DNA of 64,000 nt from Dryococelus australis. Lineage: Eukaryota; Arthropoda; Insecta; Phasmatodea; Phasmatidae. The first letter of the stretch is position 1; every line of letters starts with the position of its first letter. Positions 21,912-32,726 of the stretch are shown in pieces. The translations under genes and the position numbers were made by a program. Location: positions 63,825,260 to 63,889,259 of the forward strand of contig CM057005.1 of NCBI GenBank assembly GCA_029891345.1, given 5' to 3'. Under the pieces are notes generated by a model that was given only the letters and a program-made list of their open reading frames with translations, was not told the DNA's origin and did no database searches.

Positions 21912-22324
21912 TTACCATGTGTTCACCAACTCTACCCAGTTGACGATTGCTTTCCCAGCAGTACGGTGCACCTCCAAATTACCATTGAGACTTACGATCG
22001 CTCCTGGATGAAACATTCGGTGTGATGTTGATGTTGATGTCTTATGAACACTGGGTACGCCACTACCCCATGGTTACTGTACGCCACGATATACGCCATT
22101 GTGCACACATGCGAGTCCACTCCCTTGGAAAACGTAGCTGCTTTTGTCGTTCTGTTCTACAGTATTGCAGATAATGCCATACTAATGGTGGTGAGCAATT
22201 TGAAAGTAATTCTACTTTTGTCAATATTTGCACAGCCCCAAATAGCGTCAAATACAATCAGTCCCTTCAGATTAGCTTTAAGAGTTTTTCTGTTATCCCC
22301 GTTCAAAGAGTGTAAACCTTAATT
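21912..22324. other. Unassigned sequence
   Basis: Contains three TTGATG units at about 22022-22041. Nothing else recognised. Confidence 0.45.
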
Positions 22325-23080
22325 TGCGACATCCTGCATGTCAACGTGTCCCCGAGGAAGGGGGAGGGATTTCACGCGATTGGCATCTGCTGTTTATGAC
22401 AGCTCCGAAAGCCACGCGTTCTCAGTCTTCGCGTTACCGCGAAGGACTCGAAACGCGATTTTGCCTGCCGGGGGCCTCCGATGAAATGATTGACGTGCAG
22501 GCGAGAGCGGACCGGATGTTTGCATGAGCCGACCGAATGCTGGTTCGTATTATCCCCGGAGTGGCGGGCGTGTTCAGGGTATCACCGGACGGCGCGTCAA
22601 CAAGGTACTTGGGGGGGGGGGGGTGGTAACCGGGGAGTAGGGCATCCTCGACGGCGCGGAGTGCCCGAGATAGCGGTCGATGGCGGCCAGGTGACGCCGC
22701 ATTAGCGCCGGGGCCCCAGACCGCAGTGTGTGCACACTCGCCGTAGGCATTACTGGGCATTACCGGGCATTACCGCACAAAGAGGCCGTCGAGAAGGGGG
22801 GGGGAGGGAGCACGCCGGTAGCCCTCGCCGACACTTGAACACCGCGTCATCGCCGGTGCTGGCTCCATTCACGGGAACCACTCGGCCGCCGTCATCTTCT
22901 TCTCCCTGTAGCACCTCGTTGACGTCATCGTGATTCTGCCGCCGCACACAAGTACGCTAACCTCGCTCCACAAAACGTTTGAAGCGTCACGTAATGACAG
23001 ATGCCGTGCGACACCCGCCACGCGTAGCCTACTCCATATCAGAGACCTGCCTCGTAGCGCCATTAAGGGCCCCGACTGAC
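22325..23080. other. Largest GC- and CpG-rich island
   Basis: About 750 bp, much richer in GC and CG than its surroundings. It includes a 13-bp G run (22611-22623) and three tandem GGCATTACNG decamers at about 22746-22775. Several overlapping open frames occur on both strands, as expected from low stop-codon density, and none has a domain I know. It could be a promoter/CpG island, a non-coding regulatory region or an exon of an unrecognised gene. An A-run at 23126-23135 lies beyond it. Confidence 0.5.
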
Positions 23081-23378
23081 TGGCGCATCAAGTGCGCTGC
23101 AGAGGTTTCTCAGCAACACGTAATTTAAAAAAAAAACAAAGTTAAATATTTTGCGGTAGCGTCTAAACGCAAAAATAAAGTCGAGAAACGTTTCGAGCCC
23201 AAGAACATATTTCAAGATTCAATTCAATAGCGAGAATTTTTTTTGGGCCTGGAAATGGCTAAAGCGGGTGTTTTCAGGATCAATTTTGTCTGTAAAATTT
23301 TCTAAACAGAAACTTTAGGTTTGTCTTTAGACACGCTTGATACTTTTATCTTCATTAGCGTGCCATACAAGTACATAT

Positions 23379-23608
23379 CTGCTGTTAAAGCGAGCACTTT
23401 CCAAAGCCCTCTCATTTGAAATAATATAGTCAGTAAATATATTTTACTGTCTACTTAGGCATTAACTTCTGAGTGCTGTCGAATATACACACTGTATTTA
23501 CTACATATATGGTAGTATTTATTTTAAAAATTGCGGAAGGATGAAAGTTGCTGATAGGAAAAAATTAACTATGACATCTAAACTTCTCACTTTACCGTGA
23601 ACAGCCTA
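23379..23608 (+). mobile_element. MITE-B copy with a clipped left terminus
   Basis: The left end reads GCTGTTAAAGCGAGCACTTT, lacking the CACGG present in other copies. The interior (TTTGAAATAATATAGTCAGT, ATACACACTGTATTTACTAC, GGAAGGATGAAAGTTGCTGA) and the right terminus TTTACCGTGAACAGCCTATA are well kept. Confidence 0.85.
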
Positions 23609-24334
23609 TACATAGGGTCACCGCTTAAAGTCGCGTTCGGGCGAGTAGCCGACGGAATGCCGGCACGCCAGTAGTTAAGCACCTTGCGCGTAAAGGCGTT
23701 GATGCATGTGGCGAGTGAGCAGAAAATGGCCTTATAGCTAGAGATGGTGGAAAATCGCGAAAATGTTTTGAGCTAACACATCTTATATAACATTCTACCT
23801 AGTATATCTTTTCATGATTGGATGAACAAGGTTTTAACTCGGCTAAGTTGTTGGCAGGCCAATCACGAACGTTCTGTCTTATAGTATCAGAATCCTCGCT
23901 GGTCCAGTGAAAAGGGGCAATATCTTCATACATGCATGACAGCCAATAAAATAAGAAAACTGTCGGACGTGTGTGCAGTGCGTTGACTCCTAGCAATCAT
24001 TCCACCTTTCCCGCGATAAATCGCGCCAGCTATACTTATAACTAGAGACCTGCAAAATTCGCGTTATTATGTAAAGCCAAACTGAATTCACGGGGCAAAA
24101 GCGATCTCGGCTTCAAAATTTTTGAGCACAAATTTCATGGCTAATTCCCAATAGAAACATTATACTTCGTATTCACAGAATATAAAGTAGCAGAGTCTTA
24201 TGAGAGGTTGACACTGCGCAACATGAGTCTATTGAAAGTTTTATAGCTTACCATTTATTGAGAAAATATTTGCTTTGGGTTACACTCATTTTTCAACAAA
24301 GTTAAATGCATACTATACGTCAAACAATATCTGG
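23609..24334. other. Unassigned, with two hAT-like terminal motifs
   Basis: CTAGAGATGGTGGAAAATCG (about 23737) and CTAGAGACCTGCAAAATTCG (about 24044) are similar and in the same orientation, recalling TAGNGA..CGCG ends of non-autonomous hAT elements. I could not pair either with an inverted partner. No gene is seen. Confidence 0.35.
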
Positions 24335-25120
24335 CCGCAATGTTATTGTTTCGTTCCATTAATTCTTGTAATGACTGAGTTTTTTTCGCATTACGTAGTA
24401 GCCAAACCCTTCAAAGCTATTGATGCGAAAACCTGTGCCAAATTCATAAAAGAAGTAATACTTCGGTATGGGTACCCCAAGTCAATTTTAACCGATCGTG
24501 GCACGTCCTTTAATAACGACATGATTGCACAATTATTACAGAAACTACAAATCAAAAAGTTACAGACAACAGCGTACAACCCAGCTTGTAATGGGCTGAC
24601 TGAACAAGTAAATAAAATTTTTGTCACACCAATTGACTACATGTGCGAACGAAGACCATGCACGCTGGGATGAATATGTCCCGTGCATAGTCTTCAATTA
24701 CAATTCTACAATTAATAGAAGCACTAAATTTTCACCATTCTTTCTTTTACACGGTATTGAAGCAGTCCAGCCATGCCACATTATATCGCACGCATTTTCG
24801 CAGTGAGCTGCTGACAGGTGTGAACAGCTTCAGCAAGCACGCGAACAAGCCCGCGTAAACTTACTCGCGTCATAGCAACAACAGAAGATAATTTTTGAGA
24901 GAAAATTTCGACCCAACGGCCTTAAAATCGGGCAATTCGTGTGGTTAAAAACCCACGCAAGACAGAAAGCTGTTAATATTAAATATCATGACCCGTACAC
25001 GATATTCGTGGACCATCTACGATGTCCATCGAAATACAGAAACGGGAGCACACGAAAATGGACACAGTCAACACACGGAACGTCAAAACTCGCTAATATC
25101 AGAAATTAATGGCAGCATGT
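24335..25120 (+). pseudogene. Integrase pseudogene (Gypsy/errantivirus type)
   Basis: The core reads through 24275-24673 with the landmarks 'ILTDRGTSF' (second acidic residue) and 'NGLTEQVNK' (third). At the first acidic position, near 24377, the codon is GAG (Glu) where this family normally has Asp. A frame change near 24660 moves the reading to 24621-24806, with 'WDEYVPCIVFNYN' and 'STKFSPFFLLHG', the usual post-core block. A further frame holds the C-terminal GPY/F-like part, with 'GLKIGQFVWLKT' near 24925 and an ending near 25120. An intact protein would insert the cDNA copy into host DNA. This one is broken by at least two frame changes and the core substitution. Confidence 0.85.
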
Positions 25121-26873
25121 ATGTTACAGGTTAGTCGCCGCTGATGTGGGGACGGCAGGAGTTAGGGTGCTGCTGCTAGCCCGCCACGTAGTGTCGGCAT
25201 CCACTGGCGTACACTTGTACAAGACCCGCAGCGGGGCTTATGCTCGACAGCTTTCGCCCGACATCCAATACGAAGAGACGATTCCCCTGGTGTACACCCT
25301 ACCGCTGCACCAACCGGCTACGCCCAGCAACTCCCGACGTGTGGCATGTGCCACAAAGAACAGCGCAGTTTGCAAGAATGCAGACCACCTGCGCGAATTC
25401 TTTAATGGGACATCATCAAATATTGCACAAGAGTTTATATCAGAGATTGCATTGTCCAATAAAATAAAACATGGAATCACCTTCCTAGAAGATGTCGCAA
25501 CATGGCGTTGCGACATTCTCACAACTCGTCACCTTGAAATCCCTTCTGACCAATGAGAAAGCCCTTGCAATGCAAATAAATTACGTAGAAAATAATGTCA
25601 TCACTTCAAACAACAATCTAAATATTACGATTCACAGCATGAAGTAAATAAAAAGTCAATTAGAAAACAAAGTTAACCCTCTCAGCAAAAACATAGGATC
25701 CATGTCAAGTCAAATAAGCAATCAGGATAGAGACATAGAATCCTCTCTCAGTCAATCACAACTGTTAACTAGTATGGTGCTGCAGCTTGTAAACAATATT
25801 GTTAACGAGCTTAGAATTAATACGTACATACAGCAATGCCAGCATAAATTTTTACCCCTTCAAGCAGTAGCAAAATATATATTACGGGAGGATCTTTCTC
25901 AATTACAGGGGCAAGTCTATGCCCTAGGGTTATAATTAAGCATCCCCATCAAAGACATGTTAAAATATTATACCCTACCCCTAACTGAATGCATGCTGTC
26001 ACCTACGCAAATGATGATTAAAGTACAAATTCCCTTACAAATCATTAAAAGTTCATGGCAATTTTTTAGAACTAAAAGTGTCCCGGACAAATACAACAAT
26101 GAAACATGCATTGTAGGAACCCGAACAAACATAGTTGCCACTGACGTAATTACAAAAGAAACACGAGAACTTTGCGATACTTCTGAACAAGCCAAAGGCA
26201 TATATTTTCTTTCTAAGCAATTGGCCAATAATTCACAAACCAGTTGCCTAAAGGCTGCAATCTACCTTAATGATATCAAAAGCTTATTTAAATATTGCAA
26301 ATTTCAATGCGAGCGTCATTGTCAGTTCAAGCTATTGAACCGCACCACTACGTAGTAACCAAAGCTCCAGGTGAATTAGTACTAAGGTGTAGTAATGAAA
26401 CTCTAAGTAAGATAATTCACAACCCCAAGGTAGGCACTATAGAAATCCAAGTACACTGTGGATGCGAAATCACTTCCAACCAAGTCACTATCATTAAGGC
26501 AACACACGTTTGTGATATAAAGAGCCCCAAACTAGCTATCTCGCACACTATCTTGCCTGTGCAATGGCTGCATAATAATGATTTTGAAGCGCAACAACTG
26601 AAAGCTAGCGAAGGGATATTATTCTACTCCATTAATGACACTATTAATAGTGAATGGAAAATCATGCATGTAGAACTTCCCACCATAAAGTATACAGAAA
26701 CAATGTCGTAATTTCGTCAAATGAACGTATTTTCCCTGTTAATGCAGGAACGTTATAACTACAATAGCTTCTCCAGAATTGTTATCCTGATTCTAGCTCT
26801 TGCAGCAATATACTATAAGTTAATTAAGATAGCGGTGTTAATGAACCGCATTGAGCAGGCGGCGCACCCGTAA
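24340..26873 (+). mobile_element. 5'-truncated errantivirus-like Gypsy relic
   Basis: The order integrase core, integrase C-terminus, then an env-type region, with a purine-rich tract just after, is that of insect errantiviruses (Metaviridae). gag, protease, reverse transcriptase and RNase H are absent upstream, so the left side is truncated near the start of the integrase core. Multiple frameshifts and stops disable both genes. No 5' LTR is present and the 3' LTR is uncertain. Confidence 0.82.
25146..26873 (+). pseudogene. Errantivirus env-like pseudogene
   Basis: It lies directly after the integrase, the expected place for env. The pieces are spread over at least four open stretches (25146-25556, 25702-25935, 25957-26355, 26295-26711) in different frames. 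Supporting signs are 'YEETIPLVYTLPL' near the N-terminus, Asn-rich and Cys-containing ectodomain stretches (for example 'CGCEI'), and a C-terminal hydrophobic helix, 'IVILILALAAIYYKLIKIAV', at about 26770-26830. After the helix comes a short tail and a TAA at 26871-26873. An in-frame stop at 26709-26711 separates the ectodomain from the anchor. The assignment rests on position, membrane anchor and general resemblance to the F-protein-like env of insect errantiviruses. It is clearly non-functional. Confidence 0.75.
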
Positions 26874-26885
26874 GATGACTTAGTT

Positions 26886-28380
26886 AAAAAAGAGGGCACG
26901 CTGTCCAGTAATACATTTGTGCTCTTAAAGTTCGATATTGATCAACATAGAGAACTTAGTTTCACATTATAGCACGATAAAAGGGAGCAACGGACGTAGA
27001 ACTAGCTGACATGACTTCATCAGGGCTTAAGTTCACTATCGTTACAATTAACTAAGAAGGTAAAGGAAGCTGCACGTGTAAAACTCTTAAAATACCTGTT
27101 AACACATGCTAAGACATAAATTTTGCTTTAAAAATGGCTAAATATGTTCTTTATACACATACATATCGACTTGGAATCACAGAGCATTTTCCCAATCAGC
27201 GCAGGCAGGGCGCATAAGAAGTTTATAGCGCGACAGCAAATTAATGCTTACAGCGCGACCTAGATGTATTAATTAAAAGCGCAGTGGCCACAGTTGCAAC
27301 TGCAAGCAGTTTAATGGAGAACATGACTGCAGAGCGCAGTAGCTGACATGCGCAACCTACTGCATTATATATGAATCACTCTAGAGAGCGTTAGACGGCA
27401 CTTTCCACGCCGTGCGGTGCATATAACATAAGTTTTCATCAATGTAATTTTATACTAAGTTTTACGACATGTACATACCAAGTTATTGTTTTTCTCGAGT
27501 CTGCCACAATGACACATAGTTCCTTTCCAGGAGAGTAATTGAACGGTGTATATACCAAAACAAGTTTGTAAAATATCACTTTAAAAAAATGCCAGGTGGC
27601 AATTTATGATTTTATTAATGTTAAATATACTACAATGCTATTCAGTAATTAAAAGACTACATATCACAAGGCGCTATTGCAGATGTTGTGTTCCCTAAGT
27701 GCGCATACCCTTACTTCCCACCCTTACGAGTTTGACGCCGGGTTTTATTTATTTTCAATTTTCTTTTCAAGGGTTTCAACTATAATAATGGAGTCGAGCA
27801 AATCCTTACCAATCCCGAAGAACCAACACAAACCGATAGCGGCCTTAAGTTAGTTTAGGTTCCCGCACAAACAATATACAAATTGAGAATTAGTGATCAC
27901 TACTTATCAAGGAATGTAAAGTCCGATGTATAAAATCTAAAGAGTATAGTTTTAATACTTTGTACATCAACCATGTTAACATAGATATATTCTTACAGTC
28001 ACATGATGTTCAAATATTACGAAGTATGTAAATAAGGTAACAATACATAATCTGCAATAGCATATACAGAGGTAAAATCTACAGAGGCACAGTCACTCAG
28101 ATTTTAGTATGGCGTAACAGGTGTAAATTTCATGTACTCTAATAACCAGAGGTACAAGCTTACCTCCATGTATGGAAACAAATGAATTCTTACACATTTT
28201 TATGTACATAATATTTGAACATTTTATCAGAAACAAGAAAATGGTTTAGCATTGCCATTCTTATAAGGCAGCTGTTTCTGAAACACATGCCCTACCCTTC
28301 GTGCCAGACATCGCCTTAGGGAGTCCACGTTATGAGGGAAACATTTTTCAGTCAGTCGTCATACTTTTTATTATTACTGC
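26886..28380 (+). other. Polypurine tract and possible 3' LTR, uncertain
   Basis: AAAAAAGAGGG at about 26886-26896 is a plausible polypurine tract 13 bp after the env stop. The following sequence could be a 3' LTR opening near AGTAATAC (about 26909). An inverted-looking TATTATTACT occurs near 28367, but no second LTR copy exists here for comparison. No genes are visible in this stretch. Confidence 0.35.
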
Positions 28381-29205
28381 AAAGAAGAAAAGCTCTTTCC
28401 GGCGGGCTCCACTGCTATCACGAGGCTTGGCTACCCACTCACTTTCCACGTCGCCTTCCTGAGCAGGCCGCCTGACCTGACCCGGCCAATCCTCCGCATG
28501 CTTCAACCCCACGTTCCAGGCGAGGGCGCCTGGATGCTCCAGAGAGGGGTCTTGTTGCGGCTGGTCCCTGCAAGGTTTGCTAAACTGCTAGCTGAGGCAA
28601 GACGCGGAGCGACCTCGGCCACCCGAGCCGTTGTTATAGAATAACAAATTCCGGGGGATTGAGTGCGAGGTCAAGAAGGGAGTATATAAGCCCGGATCAA
28701 TGGCGGCTCTGGGCGTCATCTTGCCACCGTCGCTGGAGGCTCTGCCCGTGTCCTGCCAGACGAGAGGACCACCTCCCGTGGTCCGACTTCATCACCTGAC
28801 GAGCCCGCCATTGAGAGAGCTTCAGCGAGACGTCGTCATCTAGAGGGTAATTATGTTCCCTGGTAGGGCGACTGAAGGCATGTTAGGGTTCGGGACAAGC
28901 GAAGGCGTTTAAGCTCCATTCGAGCAGAGTACCGCCTTTCTAGCTTAAAGCTAATTGTAATTGATTAAAGGCATCAGCACCTCTTGGAGTGTGTATTGAT
29001 GAAATCCAGTTTTCCTACAGCCGAATAACTGTTGTATTTAATTGATTCAGTAGACACTTACTTGAAGCGTAATTGTATTTGTTAAAGTTTAATACAAGTA
29101 TTATTTTGTATTTGAGTGCTTTTCCATCTAGCTACCCTTATCGCCCGAGTTAATGTGTGACCTGCTCCCCTCAGGACAGGCCACAGTAAAGGCCACAGTA
29201 AGTCC
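28330..29205 (+). repeat. LTR-like sequence (LTR2) related to LTR1
   Basis: A TATA box (TATATAAG, 28683-28690) is followed by CATCTTG, a GGACCAC..GTGGTCC stem (28766-28784), GCCATTGAGAGAG, CGACGTCGTC-like sequence, GAGGGTAATTATG and TAGGGCGACTG. This is the same order as in LTR1 on the minus strand at 7 kb. The left edge is not defined. The right edge probably lies near CACAGTAAGTCCATTACA (about 29195). It may be a solo LTR or belong to the relic upstream; errantivirus LTRs usually have different ends, which favours an independent solo LTR. Confidence 0.5.
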
Positions 29206-29209
29206 ATTA

Positions 29210-29844
29210 CAGGAAGAAATGTAAGGAGTGTTGTAATATATTCCCTTCTTTAATAATTAAAATTTTCTTTCGCAGAGATATTTCCTGCAGAGTGAAATCC
29301 AATACCTCTGAGTTCGTAATATTGTGTGCAATGTTCACTTAAAATAGCATTCATGCCCAGAAAGATTCTACATAGATTAATTATTTTCCTAACTTACGTC
29401 GTTTCCAGCAATTGTTTGTTATAGTTTCTTGACGTCCATTTTGGTCGTGCATGATTCTGACTGGCTGAGACCGTCAAACATCAAAGAAATTTCACAACCT
29501 TTCCTATCTTCAAATGTTTGATGGAAACTGAAGCCATCCAACTTTTTCAGACAAATATGGCGGCGTTTATGACGTTTCGATGACGTCATAAATGACCAAC
29601 ATTATTTGACCAAACTTATTGGAAGCAGTTTAATGGAAAAATTTGACAGTGTGACAGGGGCTTAACAGGACACAGATAGGAAAATTTTGCACAACTGCAT
29701 TAATTTTTTTTTAACACAAACATCCTATTTTATTTCATACAAAACGTAAAATATCCGGTGCACACCCAACGCCGGCACACCCTTGCAGAGAAAATTTCTA
29801 GTTGCCAAACTAAAAGCATTGAGCTTCCCAATCTGAGAAGTGAG
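29210..29844. other. Unassigned sequence
   Basis: No gene. Some AAACT-type words repeat in inverse orientation around 29480-29650, but I could not establish termini. Confidence 0.4.
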
Positions 29845-30012
29845 TGAGTGAGGAGATTTCGGTGGCTCTTTAACATCGAGGTCTTGAGAGACGATGAGGG
29901 TAGGCGAGGTGAGTTTTTGACGAAGCGCGGGAATGAAAGGAGGGGGAGAAAACGGGAGCCCCCCGAGGAGATATCCCGCCGACCAGCGGCATCGTCCGGC
30001 ACGATTCCCTTC
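29845..30012 (-). mobile_element. SINE S1 copy, headless, minus strand
   Basis: On the minus strand it gives AATCGTGCCGGACGATGCCG, a GGGGGGCTCCCGTTTTCTCC body, and the tail with TCTCAAGACCTCGATGTTAA. The tRNA head is absent. Confidence 0.75.
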
Positions 30013-30961
30013 TCGACTTGAGTACAGAATATCTAAGTATGCAGAAACTAAATGGCGTGGCGGTTTCGTTGATGTACGCATGATGTTATTTATTAGCTTT
30101 TCAGTCAATTCGTACCTGAAAGCAGAAGCATAGCTAAATAATGAGTCATATTAGGTAGAGCGCAACAGTATAAGATGGGGTTTACTGAACATAAGGATTA
30201 TACAATAACTACTTACGTTACTATTGATCGGGGAAGCTTAAATGGAATACAAAGATTCTAATTAATTATATTAAGTTATATTACTTCACGCCATTACTCA
30301 TACAATCTAATCGGAAAGTCTCCGCCTTGTTCATGTTGCCGGAGGCTGATTCTAGGAGGCGGTTAACTCTGGTCGCACATTCCCATCTCCACCAATTCTT
30401 GGTCCGCTGCCCCGATGACAAAATACTCCGCTCCCAGTGTTACGTTGGCCTATATCGGGTGCGTTGTTTAATATTTTTGGCCCTATTTACTTGCCAGTGG
30501 AGTAAGTTTCTGCAACTCTCTTTCACGAGGTAGTAATGCAATTGCGCTCGTGCCCTGGTTCAGTGTTTGAAGGTGTTATAAAGCAGGCCGTCCAGCTAAG
30601 GCCTGATCACTTCATAACAGTACCCATTCGCTAACTGGCTGCACGCGCATCTAGGAACGAGCTTTCTGTTAGATTTGGTACTGCGTGCTGCGAAACGTTC
30701 CCCATTGGCTGAGCTGCAGGCTGACGAGCAAGTTACAAGGCGCTGATTGGCGAACAGTGTCCCGGCACGTTGCTGGCTGGTGTGTATGTAGCTGGAATTC
30801 GCTGCACTGGGAGAAAGTTTTGTTCCAGCCAACAAATTAATAATACAATTTGAAAAGTGATGTGTCCTATTAATTTGATTATTTGATAGTGTCAAATGTG
30901 ATATTATTATTGAATGCACTTAAGCCCTCCTACACTGTATCTGGTTACTTAACCATGGTGA
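30013..30961. other. Unassigned sequence
   Basis: No recognisable gene. A somewhat GC-richer block lies at about 30590-30820. Confidence 0.45.
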
Positions 30962-31003
30962 CCTAACCTAACTTAACCTAATGTAACCTAACCTAATCTA
31001 ATC
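30962..31003 (-). repeat. Degenerate interstitial telomere-type array (TTAGG)n
   Basis: The plus strand reads in strict 5-bp phase CCTAA, CCTAA, CTTAA, CCTAA, TGTAA, CCTAA, CCTAA, TCTAA. Five of eight units are exact CCTAA and the others differ by one or two bases. CCTAA is the complement of TTAGG, the common insect telomere unit. It is short and could be chance enrichment or a seed left by end-repair. Confidence 0.65.
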
Positions 31004-31073
31004 AAAGTGTAATATCATTTCAGATTCCCAAAATGAGTTGGAGAAACAGGACGTATAGAATAAATATATTTAG

Positions 31074-31231
31074 TTGGCGTAACAAAGGGTTTTGTTGAGA
31101 AAACAAAACTTAAAAAACCAACAAAAATAATTTCGTTCATTTAGCAAAATACATTCTTGAATTAACAAAACCTCTGTGTTGGGCCGAAATAAATTAGATT
31201 ACCAACAAAATATTTTGTTGAATAAACTGTA
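31074..31231. repeat. Left part of a repeat interrupted by the mariner element
   Basis: Rich in CAACAAAA / TTTTGTTG words, some inverted within a few tens of bases. The same word style resumes right of the mariner at about 35395-35575 (CAACAAAAGTATTTTATTTC, AAACAAAACTTTTGTTTTAT). I infer one older element into which the mariner was inserted. Confidence 0.45.
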
Positions 31232-31640
31232 TACAGGATGGTCCGCCTAACGTGGACACCCCAAAAATTTCCAGAATGGTTGCAGTTCATGAAACGCGGT
31301 TTTCGCTTAGTGAAATTACATACGGGAGTAAGTTTTTTGCCGCAAAGGGGCTATTCGAAACACATGCATGGACATAAATAATTAAACTATGTACATATGA
31401 TTTTCCTCCCTGGAAACATACATATATTTCAACGGCATCTTGAAAGTACACGAAAGAGGAATTCAGTGATATAGCATATTCAATGGAAAGTAACACAGAA
31501 ACGCCAAAAAATAATGTGCAAATATGATTAAGCTAAGTGGGCCGGTAGCATGGGGCAGGTGACCAGTACTCTCAGCTGCAAGCAAGCAACACGCTCCGTG
31601 ACTCATCCTGGCGGGACCGCTTCCTTATAGCAGCGCAGCA
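31232..31640 (+). repeat. Left long terminal inverted repeat of the mariner-like element
   Basis: It matches the reverse complement of 34615-35021 along its whole length. Anchors are GTGGACACCCC near the tip, CAACGGCATCTTGAAAGTAC mid-way, CCGGTAGCATGGGGCAGGTG and, at the inner edge, GCGGGACCGCTTCCTTATAG. Confidence 0.88.
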
Positions 31641-31660
31641 CCAGTCCCCGTAATCTGTTA

Positions 31661-31743
31661 TGGTAAGTATTATCTCAGAATGTGGCTGTACGTACGCAAT
31701 GAAATTCACGAATGATGCAAAACTGGCCGCTCTACTTATTTTC

Positions 31744-31806
<63 letters not shown>

Positions 31807-32726
31807 CAGAAATGCCAAGCAAGCCGTCCAAATGTATGAAAAAAAAAAAAACGCCCATCTCAGGGCAAACGATAAGAAGAATCTGCACACGTCTCTTGTC
31901 ACGAGGTGATTGGAATTACTCAATACGAGTGCGACGAAAGACTGCTACGGGAGAGACGCACCAAAACTGGCACGTGTAGATGCAAACCCCCACATGGGTA
32001 CGCCAGAACTTTCCAGGTTCGTAGTGTGTTACGGATACTGCGCCAACGGAAATTCCATCCATATCACGTGGCCCTTCATCAGGTATTACATGAAGGTGAT
32101 TTCCAGCAGCGTATTCAATTTCGCGGGCTTGTTATGATGTCTGTAAGGAATGGCAGCAATTTTCTGAAGAACATACTATTTACCGATGAAGCGGCCTTGG
32201 CAAACCAGGGGCACATGAATTTACGAGATATGCAATACTGGACGACGGAGAATTCGCGTTGGGTCCGGCTGTTGGAGCACCAGCGAAAATGGAAAGTGAA
32301 CGTGTGGTGTGGCCATGCTTCATTCAAGGGACAATGCCCGGCTGTATGTACGCCCATTTCCTCAGGGAGACCTTACCGGCGCTTCTGGAAGACTTGCCAC
32401 TTGACATACGTCATGATATGTCGATTCAGCAAGCTGGTTTTCCTGCGCGCTTTGCTTTTGTGGCGAGGAAAGTGTTAAATGAAAAATTTCCAAACCGGGG
32501 GTTATGGCGTGGTGGTGTTGTAAGATGGCCAGCTCGCTCCCCCGACCTCACACGTCTAGAATTTTTCCTGTGGGGAACACTGAAAGATAGGGCATACAAC
32601 ACGGTTCCTACGACTCCAGAAGACATGCAGGAACGCATTGTGGCAGCTTGCAGAGGCACTACGCCAGGAACACTTCAGGCCGCTTGTCGCTCACCGCAGT
32701 TTACAGATGTGTATTGCTGGCGATGA
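31661..32726 (+). pseudogene. Mariner-like transposase pseudogene
   Basis: The reading starts about 31661-31690, giving 'FTNDAKLAALLIFG', is interrupted by the GT microsatellite, and resumes with 'NAKQAVQMY', the start of the helix-turn-helix region. Frames then change repeatedly (about 31860, 32000 and 32315). Landmarks of the DDE core are 'ILFTDEAAL' (first Asp), 'IQQAGFPARFAF', where this family has QQDGAP, so the second Asp is Ala (codon 32433-32435), and 'WPARSPDLTRLEFFLWGTLK', where the third acidic residue is Glu instead of the usual Asp. The C-terminus, 'TPEDMQERIVAACRGTTPGT', ends with a stop at 32724-32726. In working relatives the protein binds the terminal repeats and excises the element at TA. 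This copy is dead three ways: microsatellite, frameshifts and the lost Asp. Confidence 0.9.
31745..31805 (+). repeat. (GT)30 microsatellite inside the transposase reading
   Basis: Thirty uninterrupted GT units starting right after TTCG. It occupies the place where related transposases have 'YGE..', just before the NA-rich helix. The open frames made of Cys-Val or His-Thr repeats on either strand are translations of this repeat. Confidence 0.98.

Noticed and set aside
22434-22760. Open frames in the GC-rich island as exons
   Set aside because: Several overlapping frames on both strands, none with a domain. Low stop density in GC-rich DNA explains them.
23737-24070. A hAT-like MITE bounded by two TAGAGA..CG motifs
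   Set aside because: The motifs are in direct, not inverted, orientation and no target duplication was found.
31732-31923. Cys-Val and His-Thr repeat 'proteins'
   Set aside because: Translations of the (GT)30 microsatellite.
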